The translations under genes and the position numbers were made by a program. Positions 1 to 11,200 of a DNA stretch of 64,000 bases are shown here, one piece after another. Under the pieces are notes generated by a model. That model made no database searches, had not been told where the DNA came from, and saw only the letters and a program-made list of their open reading frames with translations. Every line of letters begins with the position of its first letter. The stretch's first letter is position 1. The DNA is from Monarcha castaneiventris obscurior (lineage: Eukaryota; Chordata; Aves; Passeriformes; Monarchidae), in NCBI GenBank assembly GCA_026261815.1, contig JAMPIT010000437.1:2790001-2854000 (forward strand), read 5' to 3'.

Positions 1-127
1 GGTTTTTGGGTGTTTTTTGTCATTTTAGTCCCTTTGTTTGTCCCCTGTGTTTAGTGAGAAGTAAAAACCTCTTTTTAAGTGTTCTAATGTGTGAAAAGGA
101 GTGAGCCAAACAAATCTCCCCCTCAAG

Positions 128-392
128 GAGGAAATCCAGCACCTCAAAAGGGACAACTTCCACTGTCCCAGGCTGCTCCAGCCTGGCCTTGGACACTGCC
201 AGGGATCCAGGGGCAGCCACAGCTTCTCTGGGAATTCTATTCCAGGGCCTCCCCATCCTCACAGGGAAGAATTCCTTCCCAATATCTCTTAACCCTGCCC
301 TCTGTCAATAGGAGACCATTGCCCCTTGTCCAGTCCTTCCATGACCTTGTCCAAAATCTCTCTTGGAACCCTTTTAGGTGCAGTTTTATGAA
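128..392 (-). mobile_element. CR1 LINE fragment, 3' region, tail missing
   Basis: The stretch carries the typical reverse-complement CR1 blocks in order: 'ccactgtcccaggctgctcc', then 'gccagggatccaggggcagc', then 'cctcacagggaagaattcc' and 'ttcccaatatct'. The same blocks occur in the same order at 52730-52900, so both belong to one CR1 subfamily. The part that should hold the 3' tail (left end here) is replaced by unrelated sequence, so the copy is a dead fragment. CR1 is a chicken-repeat-1 type non-LTR retrotransposon that normally integrates 5'-truncated. No reverse transcriptase frame remains. Open frames read here are shadows of the repeat. Confidence 0.85.
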
Positions 393-1312
393 TATATAAT
401 ATATCGAGTTTCTTTTTTGGCAATACATATTAAAGCATCACAAACATGCTATAATGTCATTTAGCAGCATGTTTTTTTTTAATTTTATTTGAAGATTGGC
501 AAACACAAATTGAAGGAGCGTCTGAATTAAGTGAGAAGGTGTTCCTTTAGTGAAAACCAGACTCCCTCTTTTCAAGTTTCTGGCTGCTAGATCCAAAAAT
601 GAGAATAATACCTACAAACACACCGAAAATGAGGGAGCAGCAGTGTGGAAATTAGGATATTCTAATGGGAAACTTATAAGAAATGCAGCTGTGCTTGCTC
701 TCCCTACAGATCCCAACCTTCAGATTCCTCCAAATTGAATTGTAAAATAATGGTCTCCTTTTCTGTTTTCTCCTAAGCTACACAGTTAATCCCTGATATA
801 AAAATACCTAAAGGAGACATAGATTTAGAAAGAACTATTATTGCAATAGAGAAGGCCTCAAACCAAAGCGTTTCCATCATTTCCAGCTCCTACGTGAACC
901 CCGATCTAAATTCTCTGCCTGGGTTTGTTTCTATCTAATCCTTTTGTTTATAACCTGATTTTCAGGGGGAAAATCAGACTATGGTTTTAACAGGAACACT
1001 GGGCTGGTGCAGCGAGCACACATACTGAAATAATCTGAAACAGCCTGTCTGCTTTAGCTTTTTTGAGCTACTGATTATTTTATTTTCCTGACGGTTTCAA
1101 ATGGCAGCGTAGTAAGAGCAGCAGGCAGGCCTGGGAGAGGCCCATCACTGCTGCCAACAGTGGGTGCCAGACTGTGAAACAGAACGGAGCTCCCGTGCTT
1201 GGAACCAGCAGAAGAAATGTTAATGACTTTAATTGAAGTCCCCCAGCTCTCCAGGACGGCCGTGGCTTTAATGAGGTCTCTGGGGTCAGGGCAGTGCGTG
1301 TGCCTTGCACCT
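393..1312. other. Unique AT-rich sequence, no gene seen
   Basis: Ordinary AT-rich DNA with a short T run near 471-481. I see no splice-bounded exon, RNA gene or repeat. Short open frames lack any recognisable domain. Confidence 0.6.
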
Positions 1313-1746
1313 CTGGTGATGCCTTCTCCAGCCACCCAGAGACAGAGACTAGACAAGAGTAAGGGAATAAAGGTCAGGATTTATTTGAAAGCCTTCAAGG
1401 CACACCCTGGGGGAGCCAGAGGCTGCCTCCAAAAATGGACCCCAGGTCACGAGTTCTTCACACCTTTATAGCTTTGGTTCATTTGCATACCACGGTTAAT
1501 TCTCCAATTAAAGCCCCAGTTCAATGATGGAATTCCCCTCAGCTTGCTCCCCCCTCAGAGGCTTTGGGTTACACATTTTGGGCCTAGCAGAGCCTGGCTG
1601 TCCTTGAAGGCAAAGCCTGGAGAGGCTTTGTTGTGTCTGCCCAGCACGAGAGAGCAGAAATTCCAGGCTACAAGGAACTGCAGAGTTACACTCTAAGCAG
1701 TACAGAAATTGTAAAATATAAAAGTTAAAACCTAAGGCACCACTGG
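1313..1746 (-). mobile_element. Solo LTR, family A copy 1, with 4-bp target duplication CTGG
   Basis: The LTR proper is 1317-1742 (426 bp) and is flanked on both sides by CTGG (1313-1316 and 1743-1746). Read on the minus strand it starts TGGTGCCTTAGG and ends AAGGCATCA, the TG...CA ends expected of an LTR. In the same reading direction it has a TATAAAGG-like box (complement of about 1463-1470) and, about 85 bases further on, an AATAAA polyadenylation signal (complement of 1380-1385). That order fits U3-R-U5. No internal retroviral genes are attached, so this is a solo LTR left by LTR-LTR recombination. A 4-bp duplication is typical of class I (ERV1, gammaretrovirus-like) elements; the class assignment is inference. 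This copy lacks a 12-bp internal duplication found in copies 2 and 3. Confidence 0.9.
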
Positions 1747-3249
1747 GTGTCTCAGCCCAAGTGGACGTGGCGTTGGAGCCCGGTGTCCGCCTGTGTGATA
1801 TCATAAATCTCTGCTCGCTGAGGGAGCAGCAGCTCTGTGGAAGGGCCAGCTCGGGCTCTGCCCTCTGTGGACTCCAGGGTTGTCTTTTTGTCTGTTTTGT
1901 TCACCAGGGACCAGTTGTGACCCGATTACAGATGGCAGCTGGTGCCATCCAGTGTCTCTGTCCCCTGGTGCCCTGAAGACATGCAAATGAGAAAGAAATG
2001 CAAGGGACAGCTCTGTATGAAACCCACTGTGTTATGCATATTATAGAACCACCTTTTCTTCCAAACTGCTGTTGGTTTGTTCTTTCTAATATGCCCTCTT
2101 TCTCTCCCACGTCTCCTGCCACCAGGTCAAAAATAAAACAGAGGGGGAAAAAAGAAAGACAGGCAACAAAGAATTATTCTGGGACTTTCAAGGGAAACCA
2201 GGATATTTATGGATTTACTCTATTCCCTATGATAACAAGTTTCCGAGATGGTAATACACTGTCAAATATTTTTCAAGGTTAACAGTTTAGGGACACAATT
2301 ATGTTGCAAGTTGTCGGAAAGATTAATTAAGGGTATTTCAGAGATATGGGAGAAAAATTGTTCCAGCAGCTATTAGAGGGTGAGTAATCCCAACTTGAAG
2401 AGTAGTTCCCCTTCAGTTCAGTGCTCCTCAGAGAAAATATTCCCATGTTTAAGGCATACTCAGAAGGAGATAAAATGTGCATGTTTGGTGGTGTTTCACC
2501 TTTCTCCGCCTTGGAGAAAGAATGAACACTATCAGAAAGTTCTGTAAACATTCTTGGCCGGTTAGGAAAACAAGAGCTATGTTTATAGAAAGTGCATGAG
2601 AACTTGTACTACAATAGTAAAAACATGGAGCACTGTGAAAACCAGGGCGACAGTTTGGGCTGAGAAGAGCAGTGATGGGGAAGCAATTCTAGACACAACC
2701 CACACAGTCTCACAACCAGAGCTGGGATGGCCCCACAAAGGTTATTTTTAAATATTTTTAAATAAATATTTCCCTGGGCCAGAAAACTCCCAGATAGGGA
2801 GCAAAGAAGGGAGAGGTGAGAGCCAGGCTCAGCAGAGCTCCCCTCGACATCAACAACTGCTGAGAGGGCAGTGGGGACCTTATTATCCAGCACTGATAGA
2901 GAAATTATTGGGCCAGTTAATAAAACATCAGGGAATGTTTGTGAAAATAATTGCAAGGTCCAGAGAACTGTGAATATGAGAGATATTAAATAAAAGAGAA
3001 GGAAAACCATCAGCAAGTCAGCACTTTAATCAAAGCACTGCAAGCAGTACACATATCTACCCATCTATCTATAATCTGATATTATTTTTAATCCCTTTTT
3101 TAAATCCCAGTCACTAATGAGGGATAATGCTGGATTGAGGAGGGCCAAAGAGATTTATTGATACCAACGCAGAGCCGTGGCTGTAAATCAGGACAGTGAA
3201 GAAGTATGCCACTGCTGGCTTATGTTCTCTTCCTGCAAAAGGACAGGGA
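1747..3249. other. Unique sequence between LTR copy 1 and the GAAT microsatellite
   Basis: Mostly AT-rich unique DNA, with a palindromic A/T patch at about 2743-2769. No coding exon or RNA gene is recognisable. Confidence 0.55.
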
Positions 3250-3309
3250 TGAATGAACAAGTGTCTGAATGAATGACTGAATAGATGAATGAATGAAAGA
3301 ATGAATGCA
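3250..3309. repeat. Imperfect GAAT microsatellite
   Basis: A tetranucleotide GAAT/TGAA array of roughly 60 bp, interrupted by 'caagtgtct', 'actgaataga' and 'aaga' variants. The interruptions indicate an old, partly decayed array. Confidence 0.8.
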
Positions 3310-3339
3310 TCATCAAATAAATACATTAAAATACATTGC

Positions 3340-3435
3340 CAGCTCGCAGGGCTCGCCTAGCGCCGGAGCTCTTCGGGGCCTTTGTATAAAGAGAGGCAAC
3401 GGCGGCCTTGATTTATTAGAAATTAAAATCTGCTT
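3340..3435. other. Short CpG-retaining patch, candidate regulatory element
   Basis: About eight CpG dinucleotides fall within roughly 95 bases, including 'agcgccgg', 'ttcgggg' and 'aacggcgg', inside AT-rich surroundings where CpG is scarce. Homeodomain-like 'attaga' and 'aattaaaa' follow directly. The CpG density is seen directly; a regulatory role is inference. No open frame with domain content crosses it. Confidence 0.25.
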
Positions 3436-3717
3436 TGCCCAATCCCTCCGAGTGTTTAATTTTTACTGAAGGTCAAAAGGTGCTTTGCATTTGGAGAAAA
3501 TGCATCCCAGTGCAGCTCCCGTTTCTGAGGAGGAGCACCGAGCTCCCGCTGCCTGCTGGGGCTGCTTGCACTCAGGGAGGAAGCCGGGGCCACCCCAGGG
3601 TGACACAGCAGCACAGTCCCCATGGGAGGACACGTTTTGTACAGAAATCAGCCTCTTTGCCCCTCCCTGCAGGCCTCCAGGCCCTCTCCTCCTCGCTGGC
3701 CAGAAGCCCAGCCTGCA

Positions 3718-3843
3718 TTTCATGGAATCACAGAATGACAGACTCATGGAATCTTTTACATTAGCAAAGATCCACCAAGTCCAACCATTCCCCCAACACC
3801 GCCAAGGCCACCACTGAACCCTGTCCCCAAGTGCCACTTCTAC
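3718..3843 (-). mobile_element. CR1 LINE 3' end, left half, split by an LTR insertion
   Basis: The left end shows the CR1 tail in reverse complement ('tggaatcacagaatgacag'), followed by 'aagtccaaccattccccc' and 'gtccccaagtgccac', a standard CR1 order. The sequence is interrupted exactly at 'cttctac' by LTR family A copy 2 and resumes with 'ctacacatcttttaaatcc' at 4282. The two halves are therefore one CR1 copy that was already present when the LTR inserted. Confidence 0.9.
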
Positions 3844-4285
3844 TGATGCCTTCTCCAGCCTCCCAGAAACAGAGACCAGACAAGAGGAAGGGAATAAAGG
3901 TCGGTGTTTATTTGAAAGCCTTCAAGGCACACCCTGGGGGAGCCAGAGGCTGCCTCCAAAAATGGACCCCAAGATGGACCCCAGGTCACGAGTTCTTCAC
4001 ACCTTTATAGGTTTGGTTCATTTGCATATCACGGTTAATTCTCCAATTAAAGCCCCAGTTCAATGATGTAATTCCCCTCAGCTTGCTCCCCCCTCAGAGG
4101 CTTTGGGTTACACATTTTGGGCCTAGAAGAGCCTGGCTGTCCTTGAAGGCAAAGCCTGGAGAGGCTTTGTTGTGTCTGCCCAGCACGAGAGAGCAGAAAT
4201 TCCAGGCTACAAGGAACTGCAGAGTTACACTCTAAGCAGTACAGAACTTGAAAAATATAAAAGTTAAAACCTAAGGCATCACTAC
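3840..4285 (-). mobile_element. Solo LTR, family A copy 2, nested in CR1, target duplication CTAC
   Basis: The LTR is 3844-4281 (438 bp) and is flanked by CTAC at 3840-3843 and 4282-4285. Its ends form a 9-bp inverted repeat, tgatgcctt at the left and aaggcatca at the right. On the minus strand a TATA-like box (complement of about 4002-4009) precedes an AATAAA signal (complement of 3907-3912). It is highly similar along its length to copies 1 and 3 and shares with copy 3 a 12-bp duplication that creates a second 'atggacccc' near 3962-3983. No internal retroviral sequence remains. Retroviral origin is firm; ERV1 class is inferred from the 4-bp duplication. Confidence 0.93.
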
Positions 4286-4430
4286 ACATCTTTTAAATCC
4301 TTCCAGGGGTGGTTATTCCATCAGTTCCAGGGCTGGACAACCCTTTCTGTGAAGAAATTTTCTCCAATATCCAACCTGCGTCCTCTGGTGCAACTTGGAG
4401 TCATTTCCATTTGTCCTGTCAAAGGGCAAG
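4286..4430 (-). mobile_element. CR1 LINE, right half of the split copy
   Basis: This continues the CR1 at 3718-3843 with 'cttttaaatccttccagg', 'gggctggacaaccctttc', 'ttctccaatatccaacctg' and 'ttccatttgtcctgtc', all in normal CR1 order on the minus strand. It fades out near 4430, the 5' truncation point. It is non-coding. Confidence 0.85.
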
Positions 4431-6933
4431 GTTTGTGATCCCTCTCTGAAATTTAATCTTAGGCTTGCCTGTCACACTTCAAGGTGGCATCTTGTCCTGG
4501 GCAAGGACTAGGAAGGAGAAGTGGGGGAATCCTGACAGGGACCCAGTGACTGTTGTGGCTTTTCCATCACAAGTGCCAGGTATATAAAGAACATTCCAAA
4601 TCCCTCTGCCAGCTCCAGCATGCACAAACCACCTCTGGGGCTTCATGGGACCAGCTGTATTCCCTTTGAGGAGACTGGGGTGATCCAAATTTAATGATTT
4701 TGTGGGGGTTTTTTTCTGAAATCCATCTCTGTTTTGAACTTTGCACTTGTGTTTATTCCCTTTCCCTCTTCTCTAACGAGGTCCTGGAGGATGAAGCTCT
4801 TCTAGCTGGAGATGAAGGTCCTCCAAATGAGAAGTACAGAGCCATGGCTGCCAATTTAATTAGCTCTCACACATTCACACACAGACGGAAGGATTTTTGG
4901 AAGGAGAAAATATATTCAAGATGAATAAATTACTTCATTTTTTAAATAACTTAAACCAGCAGTTTTATTCCCCACTGCTAATATTTCTGTCAGTCAGGTC
5001 AAGGATAATGAAGCAAAATTCTAGAAAGGGTCACCCAAACCTTGGCTTTTTTTTTTATTGAAAAAGTTCCCATTCATAAAACCTACATCTGCAAGTACAA
5101 AATCAACAGTTAAATGTTTGCCTTTTCTGTGTCCGTATTTCTCCAAGGAGAGAAGATTTTTACCCAGTTTTCATTTATAACATTCTGCTGAAGTTTCTGA
5201 AGGAAGAACAAGTCTTCTAAACTTTGTTCCTGTTATTATTATTTTTACCTGTGGGTAAATGTGTCCTTTGCTGTTAATAGAGTCAGTGTTTTCCTTCCAT
5301 AATAAAAACTTTTCCCACATGTCTCCATCATGGTTTAGAGCAGTTCCTTTCCTCCCAGTTTTTGGAAGTTTATTTTTAACTTCTGTTGAAAAGAAAAACC
5401 ATGAAAACCCAACCCAATAAGGGAACATGGCTTGTGGAATAAAAAAGAAAATGACCAAAGTGTTATGGAAAATATTAGAGATACATGAAGAGCAAAGCGC
5501 AGTGTAGCAGGACCCAGGTTATCTGTTTTAAGAAACCGCTTCCAGCAGATGAAATAGCTGCTAAAAGCAGGTGTTCATTCCAAAAGCTGCGGCAATGTTG
5601 CTCTGTCGTGTCACATTAAATCATCCCTGCTGCATCATGCTAGGTTACACCACATCGTGGACGTTCGGCGGGGAACCCAGCGCCGAGTAACAGGATGTGA
5701 CAGACAACATTTAGCAAAAATATTCACTTATTTGACTCAGATCCTCGCCATCAGCTCGAATCAGGGAGCGTGGTCCCAAATGAGGCTGACAGATGGATGT
5801 GAGCTCACCGAGGAGCAGCATCCAGTGGAAATGGGAAAGTTTCTTGTTGTGTACCTGCTCCTTGTCCTGTCGCTGGTTTTGCTGTCCCCAGCTCCTGTTC
5901 CTCAGCATTTCCTCCCCTGCTGTGAGTAGTGAGATTGGTTGGTTGTCATTTATTTTGACATAACTCGTGACTTTCACTTGAAGGATTAATCACATGCTTG
6001 GTACAGAAGTGCTGTCAACTGACAGCTGATGGGATTGCTGTAAACAGTTTTTCTAGGAGCAGAATTGTGAGCTACACAGGAAGGTGTTTGGACTCTGTAT
6101 TTATGTTTAGAGAGGGACTATTTAGGGAGCAAGAGGCTTATCTCTGAAGACACCTAAATTTTGCAGTGTGACAAAGTCTTTTTGACGGACTTGAAAATAT
6201 GGAGACTTTGTTATTGCTCTTGCAGGAACTGTTTTATGGTAATACTTCTGAAAAAAAGGCTTAGGAAATAAGTGCATGTTTATGGAGACAAGAAATTGAA
6301 TACAAGCCAGCCAGCTGAGGTGCAGAACTTGCCATAGATGGGTTTTTATAAACCATCAGTCCTGACCTAGATGGCAATTTCCAACCCATGGGACAGGGCT
6401 TGGACAGCTACAGAGCTGTGGTGTGTTTGGGCACAATTTGTCCTGGCAGAAATTAGGATGAGAGATCCTCATTCCAGGTATTAAACAGGGTTTCAGGGGT
6501 GCTGGTGAAGGTAGTTCAGGAAGATCTGGCTGCTGAAGTGTGAACAAATTTACACGTGGACTTGAAGCTTCTCCTCCTTATGAGGAACAAAACCGATAGT
6601 TTGTAGGATTCTGAAAAGAAACCTATAGATGCCAAAAGAAAAGTTCATACTATGGCAGTAATTAGTAGGATTCATGGTCCTTTGTCCTCCCACCCTTAGC
6701 AGAGGGAATTTTCAAGACTCTACTTCTTCAGGCATTTGTGGTTCAGTCTCCATCAGCAGTTCACAACATTTGTCCAGATGCATTTTATGGGATTGGCAGT
6801 AAATGCCAGCAGTAATGCTGATGATGGAAGGTGCTCAGGAATACACGGGCTCATTTCACGGCTGAAATGTCCAGAACCTCCTGTGGGGGTCTCAGCACTC
6901 TGGCCTAAGGATGCTGAGCTAAAAAAGCTGTTC
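4431..6933. other. Unique AT-rich sequence, includes a small CpG patch at 5652-5690
   Basis: No exon, RNA gene or transposon was recognised. Around 5652-5690 six CpGs fall in under 40 bases ('gtggacgttcggcgggg', 'cagcgccgag'), which is unusual against the background and may mark a regulatory element. The rest is ordinary. Confidence 0.5.
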
Positions 6934-7163
6934 CAGAATCACAGAATATCCTGAGCTGGAGGGGACTCACAGGGATCATCCAGTCCAACCCCAGCCCTGC
7001 ACAGACACCCCAACAACCCCACCCTGTGCATCCCTGGGAGTGCTGTCCAAATGCTCCTGGAGCTCTGGCAGCCTCGGGGCTGTGCCCATTCCCTGGAGAC
7101 CCTGGGCAGTGCCCAGCACCCTCTGGGGGAAGAACCTTTCCCTGATATCCAACCTATGGAAAA
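6934..7163 (-). mobile_element. CR1 LINE 3' end
   Basis: It begins with the tail 'agaatcacagaatatcctg', then 'cagggatcatccagtccaac', 'cctgcacagacaccccaac', 'ctctggcagcctcggggc' and 'ccctgatatccaacct'. This is reverse-complement CR1, same subfamily as the plus-strand copy at 26228-26443. It is 5'-truncated and non-coding. Confidence 0.92.
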
Positions 7164-7299
7164 TGCAGCCTATGCAGAGTAAATATGGGCAATTCAACCC
7201 ACGCAAAAGAGAAGAAAGGAACAACACTGACTGTATGTTTCCTGTGGTATGTGCCATCCTAGCTGATAATTTTTACATGTATTATATTTGAGGAATTCA

Positions 7300-7836
7300 T
7301 TCCTCATGGCTCTTGGGAAATTCGGGAAGCAGGCCTGCTTTGCCTGCTCCCCAAACGCCCCTGGGTGAGCCCCCTGCCCGCACTCGCTCTCTGAGCTGCT
7401 GCTGTGGCTGGGTTTGTGCTGACGCTGTTCACTCTTCCCAGGAAGCCTCAGGAGCCTCCTGGCCTTGGGCAGTCCCCTGAGGATGTGGGGCTGGCTGGGA
7501 TGGTGCCTCAGCAATCCTCAGCTCCTGCACTGTGACCACGAGCAGGGTGTGGGCGAGCGGCCCCACAGGGATGTGCAGCAGAGCCCCAGGAGGGGAAGCC
7601 CTGGCTTGGCGAGATTCCCTGGAATGCAGCGTGGGATGGCAGGGTGGGAGGCTTGCCCAGCAGCCCAGGGGAGCTGGGATGAATAATTCCTTATCCAGAG
7701 GGGAAGTACCAGCTCTGGGTGAAACAAACCCAACACCCAAAGGGCCCATGCCCACCCTGGGGAGCTGCTGAGCATCGAGGAGCCCCCAGCTGCTGCTGGC
7801 TCTGCAGCATTGGCACATCCCTGCTGCTCAGCCTTT
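7300..7836. other. GC-rich block of unknown origin
   Basis: The stretch between a CR1 and LTR copy 3 is clearly richer in G and C than its surroundings. Long frames exist on both strands (for example 7429-7818 on minus, 129 residues, and 7518-7880 on minus). Their products are Pro/Gly/Ala/Ser-rich with no motif I can name, as expected from reading GC-rich DNA. It could be an unrecognised repeat (such as a diverged retroviral internal piece), a gene remnant or plain GC-rich DNA. Confidence 0.4.
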
Positions 7837-8283
7837 ATCATGATGCCTTCTCCAGCCACCCAGAAACAGAGATGAGACAAGAGGAAGGGAATAAAGATAA
7901 GAATTTATTTGAAGGGCCTTCAAGGCACACCCTGGGGGAGCCAGAGGCTGCCTCCAAAAATGGACCCCAAGATGGACCCCAGGTCACGAGTTCTTCACAC
8001 CTTTATAGGTTTGGTTCATTTGCATATCACAGTTAATTCTCCAATTAAAGCCCCAGGTCAATGATGGAATTCCCCTCAGCTTGCTCCCCCCTCAGAGGCT
8101 TTGGGTTACACATTTTGGGCCTAGAAGAGCCTGGCTGTCCTTGAAGGCAAAGCCTGGAGAGGCTTTGTTGTGTCTGCCCAGCACGAGAGAGCAGAAATTC
8201 CAGGCTACAAGGAACTGCGGAGTTACACTCTGAGCAGCACAGAAATTGTAAAATATAAAAGTTAAAACCTAAGGCGTCAATCA
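7837..8283 (-). mobile_element. Solo LTR, family A copy 3, target duplication ATCA
   Basis: The LTR is 7841-8279 (439 bp) with ATCA on both sides (7837-7840, 8280-8283). It has the same layout as copies 1 and 2 on the minus strand: start TGACGCCTTAGG, TATA-like box (complement of about 8000-8007), AATAAA signal (complement of 7904-7909), end AAGGCATCA. It carries the 12-bp internal duplication shared with copy 2 and one extra base in the 'gaagggcc' stretch. The distinct target duplication shows an independent insertion, not a copy made by local duplication. Confidence 0.93.
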
Positions 8284-11200
8284 GACATTCCATGAAGTGC
8301 CAGAACATGTAAGAAAATGCTGCTTCTTGCCCCTGCTCACACCAGCCTCCCCAGCAGTTTTTAAGGAAAAGTTTCTGCCCATCTCCCCAGTCATCGTGCC
8401 TTTGGAATCTGCCTGACTTTGGAATTTGATGTCCCGAGTGTTTTGTGGAAGAAATTCTTTGAGTAAGTGCGCTATTCACTTCTTACCCAATGAAAAATAA
8501 TAAAAGAGTGGTTAAACAATTAATACTGGATGTTGATTAACAGTTGCTAAGAGGTTTACTTAATAATTTTCTGATGCTTTTTTCCCTCTAATTTAGGAAT
8601 AAAACAGACATAATTGAGCATGCTATTCTGAAACTCCAAATTACACTCTGAAGAGAATTGAAGGAAACACATTTCTTTGATTTGAATATTTTTCTCATTA
8701 ACAGGACGTTCAGAATAAAGCAGAAATATTTGATGCACAGAGCCTGTGGCGGTATCAAGTTAACACTGGCGTGCTCCCGCATTTTACCTCATGTTTACTA
8801 ATCAATCCAAAAAGAAAGGTCACATCTTTCATCACAAAATGGAAACTTTTTGACAGCAAACAATTGGATTTTCAGCACTCCATTTCAAGTGGATTTCAGT
8901 GTGGAGAGTGAGAGCCCAAGGCAGTGGGATGAGGTAACCAAGCAGAGCTGTGCTCTCAAGGTGTTGGGTACCACAAACTCTGAGTGAGGGCACTCTCAGC
9001 TGTATCAAGGTATCATGCTGTTCTAAAATAGGGGTATCTGAGTTCAAATTGTTTGGAGAAGAGAATAAATAATGTTTGAGTAGGTGTTGGAGTGCAGTTT
9101 TAGCTCAGACAGCAATGTCAGGGTTGAGACACTGCAGCATGTCTGGGTCAGGATGCTGCAGGACAAGTCAGCCTGAAGGGTAGGAGAGCCACAGTTATCT
9201 GCAGAGTGCTAAACCACTCTCCTCTGAAGTCTTCTCTGTTTTTTTCTCCTCTGTGTCTCTGCCATGGCCTTCTAGCTCTATTCTTCTGATTTTTTTTAAA
9301 AAGACCTGTATTTTGACAAAATGAATTTACTTGGCAGCTGGAAAAAAAAATACTTTTTTTCCTGGGTAGAAAATACAGCCTGGTGGTTTCTCAAGAAAAA
9401 TATTCCCCCATGTAATTTCTTCTGTTTCTCTCTGCTTCCCATTCCTTCTGCTCCAAGCAAGGGAGCAGCCCCGAGGTCCTTTTTGGCTGGGTGAGGGAAT
9501 TTCTGCCTCCCTGGTAGCAGCTCCCACCCATCTGAGGTGCAACCAGGAGCTGTGAGTGGATGTGACCAGAGCACAGTGCTCAGAACTCCTCTTCACCCTC
9601 CCCCAGGCTCTGCTGCGGGTTACCCTTGAGCCAAGCGAGGTGAAATCAGAGGAGTGACCAGGAAATATCACTGGTTCTGTTGTTCTTCCTTCCCCTCCAC
9701 TGGCTGCACACAATAAACCACCTCCAAGGAGTCTCCCAGGCAGTGACACGGCGAGGACACAGCCTTACCCCTGGCCAGGCTTTACACCTGGCTCCTGAAG
9801 GAATCACTGCTATGAAGAGATGCACACGTTGCCTGCAGCTCCAGCACATATTGCATGGCATGGCACACACGTAAGTGAGATTAATTTGAGTTCTGGGCAT
9901 CATTAGCGCAATTAAAACCGTGATTTTTTTTTAGTTCAGACCTACAGGCCATTGCAGAGAAGAGTAATCATACGACAGAAACGAGTTCCCTAGTTAAAAA
10001 TTAATTCCCTAGACTAAAAATATAATCAAACGATGTCTACAGTATTTTATGAAGAGCTGGGAGGATAATAAAATTTAAAGCAGTGCAACATTTGCATTTT
10101 GTTCATTTCTATCCATATTTTTCCATAGACTGCCTTTCTGTGTGCTTGTTAATCATATGCACTGCTACAGTCCTGGCATTTTAAGATCACTGTTCACATC
10201 AAGATTGAAAGGAAACTAATTACAATCACATTTCAGGGTGGTTGTTCAAAGCTCGTTCAGCGCCGGCTACAGCACGGGAGCCTTGACCTTTATTTGTAAG
10301 CATGAAAATAAGGTAAAGATGAAAGATTGGTTTTCCTGCAGCTCCTACTCAGGGATCAGGAGGCCCTCCGGAGAGGCAGAGGTGTGGGAAGCCTCTCTCC
10401 TTGCCTCCTCTCCCATGCTGGCAGCAGAGGCCAGTAGTGCTATGCAGAAGCTGTGCTCCGCTGCAGCGAGAGGTGAAGGAAAGCTCCACGGTATTTTTCA
10501 GCTCTCCCTCCAGCTGGAAGAACATGGGAAGAATGAGCAGACCCGAGGAGCCTTTCTGACCCCCTTGCAGAGCTTTGCAGGGATTTGTTTGCAGTGCCTG
10601 GTTCTGCTCTCTGTGCTCGGCTGGTTGAGGCATTGGCAGGTGCCAGCTCCAAGCAGTGCCACGTTCTCTTCTGCCACTCATTCCGTGCCTTAATAACACT
10701 CACAGTATCCAGGTGGATGCATTGGGGCAGAATGAGGTCCTTCAAACCTTAGGGAGTGCAGGTAATCCTAATGCAATCCGTGATTTCGCTCAGTGGGAAT
10801 GCATCGAGGATGTCGTGGATGGCAGATTTATCCAGTCGGTTTCACCTTCTGTGTCCCTGAATTTTCCAAGCTGTTTTAATAAATGTTTGCTCTGCTGAGA
10901 ACGAGCTGGGGGGTGGTTACACAAATGGGTTTCACCCAGGAGCTGCTGGTGGGGGCTTTCCCCAAATGCTCCTTTCAGGATCACTGCCCAGTGTTCAAAG
11001 CTGAGCCACGGTGAGCACTGACCCCCAAAGGATCTCCTGAGCTTCCACCCATCCTGGATTATCACAGGAATGAGTTCGCTGAGGAAAAGTTCACCAGCCC
11101 TGAAGAGAAACAATCCCATTCTCCTCCCACGGTGTGTTTACCCTGCACAGTCACTGCCTGTGCCTGGCCCCGTGTCCAGGCAATCTCTGCTGGAGCCCCG

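Noticed and set aside
1508..1804. Similar 80-144 residue minus-strand frames at 1508-1804, 4047-4289 and 8045-8479 sharing a common C-terminus
   Set aside because: The similarity is explained by the LTR family A sequence. The frames start in unrelated flanks and have no viral protein features.
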